Source of the DNA: Prevotellamassilia timonensis
GTDB lineage: Bacteria; Bacteroidota; Bacteroidia; Bacteroidales; Bacteroidaceae
Direction: 5' to 3'
Assembly: GCF_900106785.1 (NCBI RefSeq)
Contig: NZ_LT629845.1
Coordinates: forward strand, 247,025 to 311,024
DNA: 64,000 nucleotides
Part shown: positions 52,212 to 62,419 of the stretch, one piece after another
How the letters are laid out: the number at the start of each line of letters is the position of its first letter
How positions within the stretch are numbered: position 1 is the first letter of the stretch
Notes under the pieces: model-generated
Databases searched by the model: none
What the model was told of the DNA's origin: nothing
Seen by the model: only the letters and a program-made list of their open reading frames with translations
Translations under genes and position numbers: made by a program

Positions 52212-53066
52212 ATGCAAACAACAATAGAATTTACAAAAATGCATGGTGCGGGTAACGACTATATATATGTCAATACCTTGAAATACCCGATTGACAATCC
52301 TGAGCATCTGTCGGAGCTGTGGAGCGACCGCCATAAAGGAATAGGTGGCGACGGCTTGGTGCTGATAGGCAAGGGGGCAGCGGGTGCCGACTTTTCGATG
52401 CGCATATTCAACAACGATGGGTCGGAGGCACGCATGTGTGGAAATGCATCGCGCTGTATTGGCAAGTACCTTTACGAATATGGTTTGACAAACAAAACAG
52501 AAATCCGCTTGTCAACCCTGTCGGGCATAAAGGTGCTCAAACTGCATGTTGATGACACGAACCACGTAGACAGTGTGACGGTTGATATGGAAGAACCCCG
52601 TTTGGCCGTGCCCACACAGTTGGCTACTCCCGACGGCTCGATGACAGAGGGCACGGTGACAGCCACAGATGGTAAAACCTATGTGGGCACTTTCGTGTCG
52701 ATGGGAAATCCGCACTTCGTGGTGTTTGTCGACGATGCCGAAAATTTTGATGTGGCCGGAGTAGGACCAACGTTGGAATTCGCTCCCATATTTCCCGGAC
52801 GCTGTAACATAGAGTTTGCTACAGTGCGCCCCGATGGCAGCATACGTATGCGTGTGTGGGAACGCGGTTCGGGCATAACCATGGCATGTGGCACAGGAGC
52901 CTGTGCTACGGCAGTGGCGGCAGCACTGACGCACCGTGCCTTGCGACATAGCCATATTGTAATGGACGGCGGCACACTGAGCATTGAATGGCGAGAGTCC
53001 GACGGCCGGGTGCTGATGACTGGGCCAGCTGCCAAAGTGTTTGACGGAAAAATTGACTTGCCATAA
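52212..53066 (+). CDS. dapF: Diaminopimelate epimerase
   Basis: A 284-residue epimerase that interconverts LL- and meso-diaminopimelate. The opening [15 protein letters not shown], the first catalytic Cys in [18 protein letters not shown], the second in [16 protein letters not shown], and RVWERGSG are the usual marks. It is followed after 115 nt by dapL, so both final DAP steps are paired. TATATTTG at 52171-52178 is a probable -7 box, 33 nt before the ATG. Confidence 0.97.
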   Translation: MQTTIEFTKMHGAGNDYIYVNTLKYPIDNPEHLSELWSDRHKGIGGDGLVLIGKGAAGADFSMRIFNNDGSEARMCGNASRCIGKYLYEYGLTNKTEIRLSTLSGIKVLKLHVDDTNHVDSVTVDMEEPRLAVPTQLATPDGSMTEGTVTATDGKTYVGTFVSMGNPHFVVFVDDAENFDVAGVGPTLEFAPIFPGRCNIEFATVRPDGSIRMRVWERGSGITMACGTGACATAVAAALTHRALRHSHIVMDGGTLSIEWRESDGRVLMTGPAAKVFDGKIDLP

Positions 53067-53076
53067 TGGAATAATA

Positions 53077-53130
53077 GCCTCTCCCTTCTCCCTCTCACAA
53101 AATCGAGCGGGTGGGGAGAGGCAACTTTTT
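53077..53130 (+). terminator. Hairpin between dapF and dapL
   Basis: GCCTCTCCC (53077-53085) pairs with GGGAGAGGC (53114-53122), followed by AACTTTTTAA. It may attenuate between the two genes. Confidence 0.5.
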
Positions 53131-53181
53131 AAGGGTGGTGTGGGTTGTACCTGCGCAAATATTTGACAACATTACTATAAT

Positions 53182-54411
53182 ATGACTACGATAAACGAGA
53201 ATTTCTTGAAACTGCAAAAGAACTATCTTTTTGCTGATATAGCCCAAAAGGTGGCAGTCTATAAGGAAACGCACCCCGAGGCAAACATTATACGCTTGGG
53301 CATAGGCGATGTGACACGTCCGCTGGCTCCGGCCGTAATCAAGGCGTTGCACAAGGCTGTAGACGAGATGGGCAGTGCCGACACCTTCAGAGGTTATGGC
53401 CCGGAACATGGGTACGAATTTTTGCGTCAGGCCATTGTTGAAAATGATTTCGCACCGCGTGGCATAAGCATCGATAAGGACGAAATATTCATTAACGATG
53501 GTGCCAAGAGCGACACGGGAAACTTTGGCGACATACTTGGCACAGACAACAGCATCTGCGTAACAGACCCTATCTATCCCGTATATATAGACTCAAATGT
53601 GATGGGCGGCCGTGCCGGTGACATCGTAAATGGTTCGTGGAGCAAGATAACTTATTGCCCCTGTAATGAGGCCAATGGCTTTGTGCCGCAACTGCCCGAC
53701 CATGCCACAGACATGATTTACCTGTGCTACCCCAACAACCCGACAGGCACGACACTCAGTCGTGAAGAGTTGGAAAAGTGGGTGGCCTATGCACTGAAGC
53801 ACAACAGCCTGCTGCTGTACGATGCCGCTTATGAAGCATACATCACACGCGAAGGCGTGCCCCATTCTATTTATGAAATAGAGGGTGCCAAGAAGTGTGC
53901 TGTGGAGTTCCACTCATATTCAAAGACGGCAGGCTTCACAGGCTTGCGTTGCGGTTACACCGTTGTGCCCAAAGAACTCGTGTTCAAAAGCAAGCGTGGT
54001 GAAGACGTGCAGCTTAATCAACTTTGGAACCGCCGTCAGTGCACCAAATTTAATGGTACAGCCTACATCGTGCAGCGCGCGGCCGAGGCCATTTATAGTG
54101 AAGAGGGCAAGCGCGAGGTGCGCGAAACTATCGACTATTATATGACCAATGCGCGCATCATGCGCGAGGCATTGACCGAGGTGGGCTTGAAAGTGTACGG
54201 CGGGGTAGACGCGCCCTACATTTGGCTGAAAACACCTGAGGGTGTGGGCAGTTGGGAGTTCTTTGAACAGCTGCTCACCCAAATCAATGTGGTAAGCACG
54301 CCAGGCGTGGGCTTTGGCCCTGCGGGTGAAGGTTTTATCCGTTTGACGGCATTTGGCAAACGCGAGGACTGCGAGGAAGCCATGCGCCGACTGAAGAACT
54401 GGTTGAAGTAA
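53182..54411 (+). CDS. dapL: LL-diaminopimelate aminotransferase
   Basis: A 409-residue class I aminotransferase that makes LL-DAP from tetrahydrodipicolinate in one step. Marks are [14 protein letters not shown] near the N-terminus, [35 protein letters not shown], the PLP lysine in [15 protein letters not shown], and [16 protein letters not shown] near the end. Bacteroidetes use this DapL shortcut rather than succinylated intermediates. It pairs with dapF. Confidence 0.97.
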   Translation: MTTINENFLKLQKNYLFADIAQKVAVYKETHPEANIIRLGIGDVTRPLAPAVIKALHKAVDEMGSADTFRGYGPEHGYEFLRQAIVENDFAPRGISIDKDEIFINDGAKSDTGNFGDILGTDNSICVTDPIYPVYIDSNVMGGRAGDIVNGSWSKITYCPCNEANGFVPQLPDHATDMIYLCYPNNPTGTTLSREELEKWVAYALKHNSLLLYDAAYEAYITREGVPHSIYEIEGAKKCAVEFHSYSKTAGFTGLRCGYTVVPKELVFKSKRGEDVQLNQLWNRRQCTKFNGTAYIVQRAAEAIYSEEGKREVRETIDYYMTNARIMREALTEVGLKVYGGVDAPYIWLKTPEGVGSWEFFEQLLTQINVVSTPGVGFGPAGEGFIRLTAFGKREDCEEAMRRLKNWLK

Positions 54412-54621
54412 TCAGTCAATGATTGAAACATTTTGTGAGGCATTTCGGGGTTTTGTAGGTTTTATTACTTAACTTTGTGGCAATAAGGCTGCGGTCGGTA
54501 AAAATGTGTGCACTTTTTATGCGACTCAAGCTTTGAACTTTCAGTGTTTCAATTCTTACAAATAGCATACATCAATAACAGAATCGCACAAAAGCAAACA
54601 TAATCACTAAACCACAACAAA

Positions 54622-56814
54622 ATGAGTAACCTTCGTTTCAAAGTCGTGGAAGAGGCGTTTAAGAAGCGCCCTCTCGAAGTTAAGGCGCCAGCTGAGCGCC
54701 CGTCTGAATACTTTGGCAAGTATGTGTTCAACCAGGAAAAGATGTTCAAGTATCTGCCGTTGAATACCTACCAGCAGCTTCGTGAAGTAATAGAAAAAGG
54801 CACGCCGCTGCCATTGTCTGTAGCCAACGATGTGGCTAAAGGCATGAAGCAATGGGCCATCGAAATGGGTGTGACACACTGCACACACTGGTTCCAGCCT
54901 TTGACCGAAGGTACTGCTGAGAAGCATGATGCCTTTGTGGAGCATGACTTCAAAGGTGGCATGGTAGAGGATTTCTCGGGTAAGGAACTTGTACAGCAAG
55001 AGCCCGATGCCTCATCGTTCCCTAATGGTGGTATCCGTTCAACTTTCGAAGCCCGTGGTTATTCGGCTTGGGATCCTGCTTCGCCTGTGTTTATTGTAGG
55101 CGACACGCTGATGATTCCAACCATCTTTGTAAGTTACACTGGTGAGGCCCTTGACTATAAGGCTCCGCTCAAAAAGGCACTTGCTGCTGTAGACAAGGCT
55201 GCAACGGCTGTATGTCACTATTTTGACCCCAATGTGACCCGTGTAACGGCTAACCTGGGTTGGGAACAGGAGTATTTCTTGGTTGACGAGGGCTTGTATG
55301 CCGCACGTCCTGACTTGCTGCTCACAGGACGCACCTTGATGGGACATGATTCTGCCAAGAACCAGCAGATGGACGACCACTACTTTGGTGCCATTCCTGA
55401 ACGTGTGCAGGAGTTTATGCGCGACCTCGAAATTCAGGCTCTTGAACTCGGCATTCCGTGCAAGACCCGCCACAACGAGGTAGCTCCCAACCAGTTTGAG
55501 TTGGCGCCGATTTTTGAAGAGTGTAATTTGGCTGTTGACCATAACATGCTCATCATGTCGTTGATGCGCAAGATTGCCCGCAAGCATGGTTTCCGCTGCT
55601 TGTTGCACGAAAAACCCTTTGCTGGCATCAATGGCTCGGGCAAGCACAACAATTGGAGCTTGACCACCGACACCGGCGTATTGCTGCATGGACCTGGCAA
55701 GACGCCTGAGGACAACTTGCGTTTCCTTGTGTTTGTAGTTGAAACCTTGATGGGTGTGTACAAGCACAATGGTTTGCTCAAAGCCTCTATCATGAGTGCA
55801 ACCAATGCTCACCGCCTTGGTGCAAACGAGGCACCTCCCGCAATTATCTCAAGCTTCCTTGGCAAGCAACTCAGCGAATTCTTGTCAAAGGTGGAGAACT
55901 CTACAAAGGACGAACTCTTTACGCTTGAAGGCAAGCACGGCGTACAACTTGATATTCCGCAAATTCCGGAGTTGATGGTTGACAATACCGACCGTAACCG
56001 TACTTCGCCTTTCGCCTTTACGGGTAACCGCTTTGAGTTCCGTGCAGTAGGTTCTATTGCCAACTGTGCCAGCGCAATGATTGTGTTGAACACAGCTGTG
56101 GCTGAGGCTCTCACCGACTTTAAGACACGTGTAGATGCGCTCATGGCCAAGGGCGAAGGCAAAATTACTGCCATACTCGAAGTGTTGCGCGAAGATATCA
56201 AGACTTGCAAGCCTATTCATTTTGATGGCAATGGCTATAGCGATGAGTGGAAGGCTGAGGCTGCACGCCGTGGCTTGGACTGCGAGACAAGTTGCCCCGT
56301 AATCTTTGACCGTTACCTTGACGATGCTACCATCAAGATGTTTGAGAGCATGAACGTGATGACTAAGCCCGAACTTGAAGCTCGTAACGAAATCAAGTGG
56401 GAGACTTATCAGAAGAAGATACAGATTGAGGCACGTGTGCTCGGCGACCTTTGCATGAACCATATCATTCCCGTCGCAACGAAGTATCAGAGCGAACTGG
56501 TAGACAATGTGCATAAGATACAGGAGGCTTTTGCCGACCCCGCAAAGGTGAAGGATCTGACCTCGTATAACATCGACTTGATTGAGAAAATCAACAAGCA
56601 CGTTAGTTTCGTAGCTGAAAATGTGGAGGCTATGGTTGAAAAGCGCAAGGTGGTGAACAAAATCACCGATATACGTACGTTGGCTGTAGCATATCATGAC
56701 GAGATTGCACCTTACTTTGATGCTATCCGTTACCACATTGACAAGCTCGAACTCATTGTTGAGGACGAGATGTGGACGCTGCCTAAATATCGTGAACTCC
56801 TTTTCATTCGATAA
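54622..56814 (+). CDS. glnN: Glutamine synthetase, type III
   Basis: A 730-residue enzyme, the usual length of GSIII. Type-specific marks are THWFQPLTEGTAEKHDAFVE, FPNGGIRSTFEARGYSAWDP, GWEQEYFLVD (metal-binding Glu), RHNEVAPNQFELAPIFEECN, FAGINGSGKHNNWSL and APPAIISSFLG. The enzyme forms glutamine from glutamate, ammonia and ATP as a dodecamer of two opposed hexamers, and it is the main ammonia assimilation enzyme in Bacteroidales. TAACTTTG at 54470-54477 is a probable -7 box. A terminator follows the gene. Confidence 0.97.
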   Translation: MSNLRFKVVEEAFKKRPLEVKAPAERPSEYFGKYVFNQEKMFKYLPLNTYQQLREVIEKGTPLPLSVANDVAKGMKQWAIEMGVTHCTHWFQPLTEGTAEKHDAFVEHDFKGGMVEDFSGKELVQQEPDASSFPNGGIRSTFEARGYSAWDPASPVFIVGDTLMIPTIFVSYTGEALDYKAPLKKALAAVDKAATAVCHYFDPNVTRVTANLGWEQEYFLVDEGLYAARPDLLLTGRTLMGHDSAKNQQMDDHYFGAIPERVQEFMRDLEIQALELGIPCKTRHNEVAPNQFELAPIFEECNLAVDHNMLIMSLMRKIARKHGFRCLLHEKPFAGINGSGKHNNWSLTTDTGVLLHGPGKTPEDNLRFLVFVVETLMGVYKHNGLLKASIMSATNAHRLGANEAPPAIISSFLGKQLSEFLSKVENSTKDELFTLEGKHGVQLDIPQIPELMVDNTDRNRTSPFAFTGNRFEFRAVGSIANCASAMIVLNTAVAEALTDFKTRVDALMAKGEGKITAILEVLREDIKTCKPIHFDGNGYSDEWKAEAARRGLDCETSCPVIFDRYLDDATIKMFESMNVMTKPELEARNEIKWETYQKKIQIEARVLGDLCMNHIIPVATKYQSELVDNVHKIQEAFADPAKVKDLTSYNIDLIEKINKHVSFVAENVEAMVEKRKVVNKITDIRTLAVAYHDEIAPYFDAIRYHIDKLELIVEDEMWTLPKYRELLFIR

Positions 56815-56850
56815 TGAAGCGGTAGGCTAAACAACTGATAGTTGAACAAG

Positions 56851-56893
56851 ACCCGGAACGGTTGCCCTTGATAGGGGCGTCGCTCCGGGTTTT
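56851..56893 (+). terminator. Terminator of glnN
   Basis: ACCCGGA and inner GCCC pair with GGGC and TCCGGGT, followed by TTT. Confidence 0.75.
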
Positions 56894-57003
56894 GCTGTAA
56901 TTGCCAGTGGCTTGAATGGTCGCTCGTTGGGTGTATGGGAATGGTAGATCGGTTAGGAAATAAGCATATTTATGCCGATGTTGTAAAAAATCTCGGATAA
57001 TTG

Positions 57004-57033
57004 TTTGCATTTTGTAATTTATTTATAACTTTG
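57004..57033 (+). promoter_or_regulatory. Promoter of the leu operon leader
   Basis: TTTG (57004-57007), 18 nt, TAACTTTG (57026-57033). It leaves a leader of about 245 nt before leuA. Confidence 0.72.
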
Positions 57034-57053
57034 CCATCACAAAACGAAATAAC

Positions 57054-57122
57054 ATGACTTATACATCTTACTTCCGACTTTGCAACGTGCTTAGCTTGCG
57101 TACATTGGGTACGCGGGAGTGA
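57054..57122 (+). CDS. Candidate leucine leader peptide (22 residues)
   Basis: The first ATG of the leader opens a 22-codon frame, MTYTSYFRLCNVLSLRTLGT then RE and TGA. Four of its residues are leucine (codons 9, 13, 15 and 18). Over the end of the frame GCGTAC (57098-57103) pairs with GTACGC (57109-57114), a hairpin that ribosomes would melt or stall in. It stands between the promoter and a strong hairpin before leuA. By analogy with leucine attenuators elsewhere it should sense charged tRNA-Leu. No peptide function is expected. Confidence 0.6.
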   Translation: MTYTSYFRLCNVLSLRTLGTRE

Positions 57123-57203
57123 GAGTTATGGGTATAACCATGGTGCATGGATACGGCGCCGCCAAAAAATACTTGGTGTTGTATCATAGCCTAAAAACCA
57201 AAC

Positions 57204-57242
57204 AAGAGCCTCACTACCGCAGCAAGCAGAAGTGAGGCTCTT
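57204..57242 (+). promoter_or_regulatory. Attenuator-like hairpin before leuA
   Basis: AAGAGCCTCACT (57204-57215) pairs perfectly with AGTGAGGCTCTT (57231-57242). It lacks a long T-run (GCAATATATAC follows), so it could pause, terminate with a factor, or hide the leuA start. Confidence 0.6.
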
Positions 57243-57286
57243 GCAATATATACACTTGAATAATAAAGAACAAAAATCATAATACA

Positions 57287-58780
57287 ATGAGTGACAGACT
57301 TTACATTTTTGACACAACGTTGCGTGATGGCGAGCAGGTGCCTGGTTGCCAGCTTAACACGGTAGAGAAGATACAGGTGGCCAAACAACTTGAACAACTC
57401 GGCGTCGACGTGATAGAGGCCGGTTTCCCTATTTCAAGTCCGGGCGACTTTAACTCGGTTATTGAAATATCGAAGGCTGTAACATGGCCTACCATTTGTG
57501 CATTGACCCGAGCCGTAGAAAAAGACATTGACTGTGCAGCAGAGGCACTGAAGTATGCCAAACACAAGCGCATTCACACAGGCATCGGTACGAGCGACAG
57601 CCACATTAAATACAAATTCAATTCGACGCGCGAGGAAATTATTGAGCGTGCAGTTGCTGCTGTAAAATATGCCAAACGTTATGTTGAGGACGTGGAGTTC
57701 TATGCGGAAGACGCAGGCCGTACTGACAATGAATATTTGGCACGGGTGGTAGAGGCCGTGATTAAGGCGGGTGCCACTGTGGTGAACATTCCTGATACAA
57801 CGGGTTATTGTCTGCCTCATGAGTATGGCGACAAAATCAAGTATTTGATGGAGCACGTAGACGGTGTGGACAAAGCCATACTGTCAACACACTGCCACAA
57901 CGATTTGGGCATGGCCACAGCTTGTACACTCGAGGGTGTGCTGAACGGTGCCCGACAGGTGGAGGTGACCATAAATGGTATAGGCGAACGTGCCGGCAAT
58001 ACGGCCGAGGAGGAAATAGCCATGATACTGAAGTGTCACCACCTTGATATCCAAACCAATATCAACACACAGAAGATTGCCGCCACGTCGCGCATGGTTA
58101 GTTCACTCATGAATATGCCGGTGCAGCCCAATAAGGCTATTGTCGGCCGCAATGCTTTTGCGCACTCAAGTGGCATACATCAGGACGGTGTGCTGAAGAA
58201 TGTTGAGACCTACGAGATTATCAATCCTAAAGATGTGGGTATTGACGATAATTCTATCATCTTGACAGCACGCTCTGGCCATGCCGCACTCAAGCACCGC
58301 CTTGAAGTGCTTGGCGTAGAGGTGGACGACGAGAAACTGAATGACATTTATCAGCGTTTCTTGGCTTTGGCCGATAAGAAAAAAGAGGTTACCGATGATG
58401 ACATCTTGGTGTTGGCCGGTGCAGAGCGCTCTGCCTCGCACAGCATTAAGTTGGATTATCTGCAGGTGACAAGCGGACACGGTGTGCGTCCTGTGGCAGC
58501 CATCATACTTGATATTGCTGGTGAGAAATTTAATGCCGCAGCTGAAGGCAATGGCCCTGTTGATGCCGCCATCAATGCTGTTAAAAACATTATCAAGCGC
58601 AAAATGACGCTGAAGGAGTTCACTATTCAAGCTATCAACAAGGGCTCGGACGATGTGGGCAAGGTGCACATGCAGGTTGAATATGATGGTGCCGTCTATT
58701 ATGGCTTTGGTGCTAACACCGATATTGTGACAGCAAGTGTTGAGGCTTATATTGACGCTATCAACAATTTCAGAAAGTAA
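57287..58780 (+). CDS. leuA: 2-isopropylmalate synthase
   Basis: A 497-residue enzyme for the first committed step of leucine synthesis (ketoisovalerate plus acetyl-CoA). The metal and substrate site opens [14 protein letters not shown] at residues 9-22. [26 protein letters not shown] (metal-binding HxH), [14 protein letters not shown] and the C-terminal allosteric regulatory domain ([20 protein letters not shown]) are present, so leucine feedback control is expected. A homocitrate or citramalate synthase is less likely given the leuCDB genes beside it. Preceded by a leader with a leucine-rich peptide. Confidence 0.96.
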   Translation: MSDRLYIFDTTLRDGEQVPGCQLNTVEKIQVAKQLEQLGVDVIEAGFPISSPGDFNSVIEISKAVTWPTICALTRAVEKDIDCAAEALKYAKHKRIHTGIGTSDSHIKYKFNSTREEIIERAVAAVKYAKRYVEDVEFYAEDAGRTDNEYLARVVEAVIKAGATVVNIPDTTGYCLPHEYGDKIKYLMEHVDGVDKAILSTHCHNDLGMATACTLEGVLNGARQVEVTINGIGERAGNTAEEEIAMILKCHHLDIQTNINTQKIAATSRMVSSLMNMPVQPNKAIVGRNAFAHSSGIHQDGVLKNVETYEIINPKDVGIDDNSIILTARSGHAALKHRLEVLGVEVDDEKLNDIYQRFLALADKKKEVTDDDILVLAGAERSASHSIKLDYLQVTSGHGVRPVAAIILDIAGEKFNAAAEGNGPVDAAINAVKNIIKRKMTLKEFTIQAINKGSDDVGKVHMQVEYDGAVYYGFGANTDIVTASVEAYIDAINNFRK

Positions 58781-58802
58781 TTAGTAACTCAAGGACAAGC
58801 AC

Positions 58803-60179
58803 ATGAATACGCTTTTTGACAAAATATGGGACGCCCATGTGGTGCAGCATGTGGCTGATGGTCCCGATCAATTATATATTGACCGCCTTTATGCACATGA
58901 GGTGACAAGCCCGCAGGCTTTTGCCGGACTTAAAAAGCGGGGCATAGGTTGTTTCCGTCCTGACCATATATATTGTATGCCAGACCACAACACGCCCACG
59001 CATGACCAGGATAAACCCATAGCCGACCCCGTATCGCGTAAGCAGGTTGATACGTTGACACAAAATGCCAAGGATTTTGGGCTGACCTATTGGGGCATGA
59101 TGCACCCTAACAATGGCATCATACACGTGGTAGGGCCTGAACAAGGCTTGTCATTGCCCGGTATGACCATTGTGTGTGGCGACTCGCACACTTCGACCCA
59201 CGGAGCAGTTGGGGCCATAGCTTTTGGCATTGGTACGTCGGAGGTGGAAATGGTGATGGCATCGCAGTGCATACTGCAAGCCAAACCAAAGTCGATGCGC
59301 ATCAATGTGGAGGGCAAACTTGGTAAGGGAGTGACGGCTAAAGACGTTGCACTATACCTGATGAGCAAGCTTACAACAAGTGGTGCCACGGGATATTTCG
59401 TAGAGTATGCCGGTTCGGCCATTCGCTCTTTGAGCATGGAAGGACGTCTGACGCTTTGCAACCTGTCGATAGAAATGGGAGCCCGTGGTGGATTTGTAGC
59501 TCCCGACGAGGTGACGTTCGCCTATTTGAAGGGCAAGCCCTATGCGCCTAAAGATGAGGATTGGGACGAGGCTGTGGCGCGCTGGAAACAGTTGAAAAGC
59601 GATGATAATGCCATATTTGACAAAGAGGTGACATTTGACGCAGCCGACATTGAACCCATGATAACTTATGGCACCAATCCGGGCATGGGCATTGGCATAA
59701 CGCACACGATACCTGCTGCGCAAAATTCATCGGACGAGAAAGCTTTGGCTTATATGCAGTTTGCTGCAGGCGACAAAATGATAGGCAAACCGGTAGATTA
59801 TGTTTTTCTCGGGGCTTGTACCAATGGTCGCATCGAGGACTTCCGTGCATTTGCCGCAATAGCCAAAGGACGCCACAAGGCACCTAATGTAACGGCCTGG
59901 CTTGTGCCAGGGTCGTGGCCTGTGATGCGCCAGATTGAAGCAGAGGGCATTGATAAAGTTTTGCGTGAGGCTGGTTTTGAAATACGTCAGCCTGGTTGTT
60001 CTGCTTGTTTGGCCATGAATGACGACAAGGTGCCCGCTGGCAAGTTGTGTGTGTCAACCTCCAACCGCAATTTTGAGGGGCGTCAGGGGCCTGGGGCCCG
60101 TACTTGCCTGGCATCGCCAATGGTGGCTGCTGCGGCTGCTGTGACGGGTGTGATAACTGATCCGCGAACCTTAATGTAA
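58803..60179 (+). CDS. leuC: 3-isopropylmalate dehydratase large subunit
   Basis: A 458-residue aconitase-family subunit that binds a 4Fe-4S cluster. Cluster cysteines are in [14 protein letters not shown] and [11 protein letters not shown]. Also present are [21 protein letters not shown] and [17 protein letters not shown]. It works with LeuD to move the hydroxyl of 2-isopropylmalate. Starts 22 nt after leuA and is followed by leuD after 11 nt. Confidence 0.97.
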   Translation: MNTLFDKIWDAHVVQHVADGPDQLYIDRLYAHEVTSPQAFAGLKKRGIGCFRPDHIYCMPDHNTPTHDQDKPIADPVSRKQVDTLTQNAKDFGLTYWGMMHPNNGIIHVVGPEQGLSLPGMTIVCGDSHTSTHGAVGAIAFGIGTSEVEMVMASQCILQAKPKSMRINVEGKLGKGVTAKDVALYLMSKLTTSGATGYFVEYAGSAIRSLSMEGRLTLCNLSIEMGARGGFVAPDEVTFAYLKGKPYAPKDEDWDEAVARWKQLKSDDNAIFDKEVTFDAADIEPMITYGTNPGMGIGITHTIPAAQNSSDEKALAYMQFAAGDKMIGKPVDYVFLGACTNGRIEDFRAFAAIAKGRHKAPNVTAWLVPGSWPVMRQIEAEGIDKVLREAGFEIRQPGCSACLAMNDDKVPAGKLCVSTSNRNFEGRQGPGARTCLASPMVAAAAAVTGVITDPRTLM

Positions 60180-60190
60180 GCACTTAGCGT

Positions 60191-60790
60191 ATGAAACGTA
60201 AATTCAATATCATAGAGAGCACTTGCGTGCCTCTTCCGCTTGAAAATATAGATACCGACCAGATTATTCCTGCTCGCTTCCTAAAGGCTACCGACAAGGA
60301 AGGGTTCGGCGATAATTTGTTCCGTGATTGGCGTTACAATCCTGATGGCAGTAAAAAGAATTTTGTACTGAATGACCCTGAGTATTCGGGCGAGGTGTTG
60401 GTGGCTGGCAAAAACTTTGGTTGCGGGTCGAGTCGCGAACATGCTGCATGGGCCATAGCCGGTTATGGCTTCCGTGTCGTGGTGAGCTCATTCTTTGCCG
60501 ACATACACAAGCAGAATGAGTTGAACAATTTTGTGTTGCCGGTGGTGGTAAGTGAGCCTTTCTTGCAACAATTATTCAAGAGCATAGAGGCCGACCATCA
60601 AACAAAGGTGAAGGTGGACCTGCCCAACCAATCCATTACCAACGAGGCTACAGGCGAAAGCGAGCATTTTGATATAAATGGCTACAAAAAGTATTGCCTC
60701 GAAAATGCACTTGACGATATAGACTTTTTACTTGAAAACAAATCAAAAATAGAGCAATATGAAACTGAACATAGCTGTATTGGCCGGTGA
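60191..60790 (+). CDS. leuD: 3-isopropylmalate dehydratase small subunit
   Basis: A 199-residue partner of Leu[41 protein letters not shown] and [20 protein letters not shown] are standard. The 3' end overlaps the start of leuB by 32 nt, so the two are translationally coupled. An ending read on to the TGA at 60788 gives the tail [17 protein letters not shown]. Confidence 0.96.
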   Translation: MKRKFNIIESTCVPLPLENIDTDQIIPARFLKATDKEGFGDNLFRDWRYNPDGSKKNFVLNDPEYSGEVLVAGKNFGCGSSREHAAWAIAGYGFRVVVSSFFADIHKQNELNNFVLPVVVSEPFLQQLFKSIEADHQTKVKVDLPNQSITNEATGESEHFDINGYKKYCLENALDDIDFLLENKSKIEQYETEHSCIGR

Positions 60791-61820
60791 TGGTATAGGG
60801 CCCGAAATCTCAGCACAAGGCGTGGCTGTGATGCAGGCCGTGTGTCAGAAGTTCGGACACGAAGCCACATTTACGCCAGCCTTGGTTGGTGCTGCGGCAA
60901 TTGACGCAGTGGGAGACCCTTTCCCCGAGGATACTTATGAAATATGCAAAAAGGCTGATGCCGTACTGTTCTCATCAGTAGGCGATCCTAAGTTTGACAA
61001 TAACCCGAATGCCAAGGTGCGCCCCGAACAAGGATTGTTGGCCATGCGCAAAAAATTGGGGCTCTTTGCCAACATTCGTCCGGTGCAAACATTTGATTGC
61101 CTCATTCACAAGTCGCCATTAAAGGACGAGTTAGTGCGTGGCGCGGACTTTGTGTGCATTCGCGAGCTTACTGGCGGCATGTATTTTGGTGAGAAAAAAG
61201 AAGGCGATGACTATGCTTACGACACCAATGCCTATTCGCGTGAGGAGGTTGAACGCATTCTCAAGGTAGCCTATGCTTATGCACAACGTCGTCGCAAGCA
61301 CCTTACGGTAGTAGACAAAGCCAATGTGCTGGCATCATCGCGTCTTTGGCGCAAAGTGGCCCAAGAAATGGCGCCCAAGTATCCTGATGTGACAACAGAT
61401 TTTATGTATGTTGACAATGCTTCGATGCGCATGATACAGGAGCCTACCTTCTTCGACGTGATGGTGACGGAGAACACCTTTGGCGATATTCTGACCGATG
61501 AAGGCTCTTGCATTACGGGATCGATGGGTCTGCTCCCGTCAGCCTCGACAGGTGAAAGCACACCAGTGTTTGAACCAATTCATGGCTCATGGCCTCAAGC
61601 TAAGGGATTGAACATAGCCAATCCTTTGGCGCAGATATTGTCTGTGGCCATGCTCTTTGAATACTTCAATCTTGTAAAGGAAGGTGCTTTGGTGCGTAAA
61701 GCGGTAGATGCGAGTCTTGATGCCAATGTACGTACACCCGAAATTCAAGTGGCCGATGGTTCAAAGTATGGCACTAAAGAAGTCGGTGCTTGGATTGTTG
61801 ATTGGATTAACAAAGCTTAG
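60759..61820 (+). CDS. leuB: 3-isopropylmalate dehydrogenase
   Basis: A 353-residue NAD-dependent dehydrogenase. [20 protein letters not shown] begins inside leu[65 protein letters not shown] and [20 protein letters not shown] are the conserved parts. It makes ketoisocaproate. Last gene of the leuACDB order, followed by a hairpin. Confidence 0.97.
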   Translation: MKLNIAVLAGDGIGPEISAQGVAVMQAVCQKFGHEATFTPALVGAAAIDAVGDPFPEDTYEICKKADAVLFSSVGDPKFDNNPNAKVRPEQGLLAMRKKLGLFANIRPVQTFDCLIHKSPLKDELVRGADFVCIRELTGGMYFGEKKEGDDYAYDTNAYSREEVERILKVAYAYAQRRRKHLTVVDKANVLASSRLWRKVAQEMAPKYPDVTTDFMYVDNASMRMIQEPTFFDVMVTENTFGDILTDEGSCITGSMGLLPSASTGESTPVFEPIHGSWPQAKGLNIANPLAQILSVAMLFEYFNLVKEGALVRKAVDASLDANVRTPEIQVADGSKYGTKEVGAWIVDWINKA

Positions 61821-61862
61821 AAATGTAACTTGCTTGCAAGAGTTTGGTTACAAGCAAAAACA

Positions 61863-61910
61863 GGGCTGCAAACTGGCAATTAAGTGTTGCTGGTTTGCAG
61901 CCTTTGCTGT
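61863..61910 (+). terminator. Terminator of the leu operon
   Basis: GGGCTGCAAACtGGCAA and TTGCtGGTTTGCAGCC form a long stem, followed by TTTGCTG. Confidence 0.75.
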
Positions 61911-62022
61911 TGTGTTGCAGCTGCAAAACAGAAAGTCCCATGCCCAATGGTTTTGCCACTTATATGCGTTTGAACACTGTGATGCAGAGCGAAACAAACG
62001 TAAAAGTAGCCCCGTTCTGGCT

Positions 62023-62114
62023 TCGTCAATGCGTCACCCAAACAAATGGCGCAACTCACTGATTTTCAGCATGCGCCATTCAATGGTACAAAAAAGTGAT
62101 GAAGTTGGTAAAAA
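62023..62114 (-). repeat. Segment repeated at 28436-28512 (copy B)
   Basis: Minus strand TTTTGTACCATTGAATGGCG and GGGTGACGCATTGACGAAG match copy A. It lies downstream of the repeated small gene fragment here too. Confidence 0.7.
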
Positions 62115-62121
62115 GCGCAAG

Positions 62122-62152
62122 CACTAATGGGGGCGACGCGTCCCGCGTTGGG
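62122..62152. repeat. Half copy of the GGGGGCGACGCGTCCCGCG palindrome
   Basis: CACTAATGGGGGCGACGCG + TCCCGCGTTGGG matches one arm of the palindromes at 15748 and 26942. The second arm is missing. Confidence 0.8.
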
Positions 62153-62154
62153 TT

Positions 62155-62378
62155 TTTCAGCGGTCTCAAATACGGTTTGCTCACGGACACAAGCCCTTTG
62201 TCCGCCGGGGCGTGTCGTTGCACTTCGGGCGTGCGGTCAAGCACATTATAGCGCATGACATACAGTTCGTTCATCAGGCTGATGGCGTGTTCTGTCAGAC
62301 CGCAGTTCGTAGTGCTGTCAGTTGTTTGCGGTGCGCAGTCCGTGTCGTTGCCCATGCTTTTTTGCGGCTGGGGCGTTT
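62155..62378 (-). pseudogene. Fragment of the repeated small gene (copy B), cut by the insertion sequence
   Basis: On the minus strand the frame reads NDTDCAPQTTDSTTNCGLTE, then HAISLMNELYVMRYNVLDRT and PEVQR, which is copy A (27835-27990) with about 70 percent identity. The nucleotide match runs up to the CGAAACGCCCC at the edge of the insertion sequence, so the 5' part was displaced. The 3' part differs from copy A after PEVQR. The other end of the gene should lie beyond the right end of the window. Confidence 0.65.
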
Positions 62379-62419
62379 CGGCGCACCCGACAAACCCTGT
62401 GGAGTAGGCCGTGCAGATG

